Positions 63,982-64,000 of a stretch of DNA of 64,000 bases are shown here, piece by piece; position 1 is the first letter of the stretch, and each line of letters begins with the position of its first letter. Location: NCBI GenBank assembly GCA_021776475.1, contig JAJFFV010000006.1:248001-312000 (forward strand), written 5' to 3'. The stretch comes from Parvularculaceae bacterium (lineage in GTDB: Bacteria > Pseudomonadota > Alphaproteobacteria > Caulobacterales > Parvularculaceae). Under the pieces are notes generated by a model that was not told the origin of the DNA, did not search any database, and worked only from the letters and a program-made list of their open reading frames with translations. The translations under genes and the position numbers were made by a program.

Positions 63982-64000
63982 ACAATTTTACTCCATTCCG

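Overview
The window reads as one continuous chromosomal segment of an alphaproteobacterium with a normal Gram-negative, meso-DAP type envelope. The evidence is the gene order: the 3' end of rnpB followed by a long dcw cluster, a murA-DUF2948-UPF0262-phosphatase-infA-maf-RNase E/G-yacG run, carB next to greA, bolA/dnaJ-like/cobS in one neighbourhood, and a split glycine decarboxylase (gcvPA/gcvPB) under a tandem glycine riboswitch. A more exact placement (for example Parvularculales or a sphingomonad relative) is only a guess from gene content.

Layout. 1-17457: rnpB 3' end, an MraZ-type operator, then mraZ-rsmH-ftsL-ftsI-murE-murF-mraY-murD-ftsW-murG-murC-murB-ddl-ftsQ-ftsA, mostly with overlapping or abutting ends, closed by a terminator; ftsZ does not follow. 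17485-25757: an M13 lipoprotein peptidase (minus), thymidine kinase, tRNA-Thr, then murA through yacG. 25757-33449: an SDR, a secreted protein made of 27-residue cysteine-paired repeats, a DUF819 membrane protein, a secreted hypothetical, a BadF-type kinase, trxB, an ELM1-family protein, an M23 lipoprotein, and two decayed genes. 33459-38595 (minus): greA, carB, an RraB-like protein, an MBL hydrolase. 38736-44302: glycine riboswitch and gcvT-gcvH-gcvPA-cupin-gcvPB-GNAT. 44813-54966: two complete and different Pst phosphate transporters pointing at each other, with phoU and a phosphate-selective porin in the minus-strand one. 55000-61447: receiver-domain remnants, an ABC-F ATPase, a small membrane protein, cobS, a J-domain protein, an acyl-CoA synthetase and bolA. 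61735-63981: a large RTX metalloprotease-like protein probably exported by a type I system.

How it works together. The first 17 kb makes lipid II and the septal synthase (MraY, MurG, FtsW, FtsI, FtsQ, FtsL, FtsA), and murA supplies the first committed step. The gcv block detoxifies and uses glycine under riboswitch control. The Pst/porin/PhoU block takes up phosphate across both membranes.

Most unusual points: the MurD-position protein is full length but has lost at least five residues normally invariant in MurD; FtsI carries KTA in place of the KTG box; the 81-bp tandem-repeat gene; two unrelated-looking Pst operons side by side; cobS without cobT; and several small pseudogenes that can be read by joining frames.
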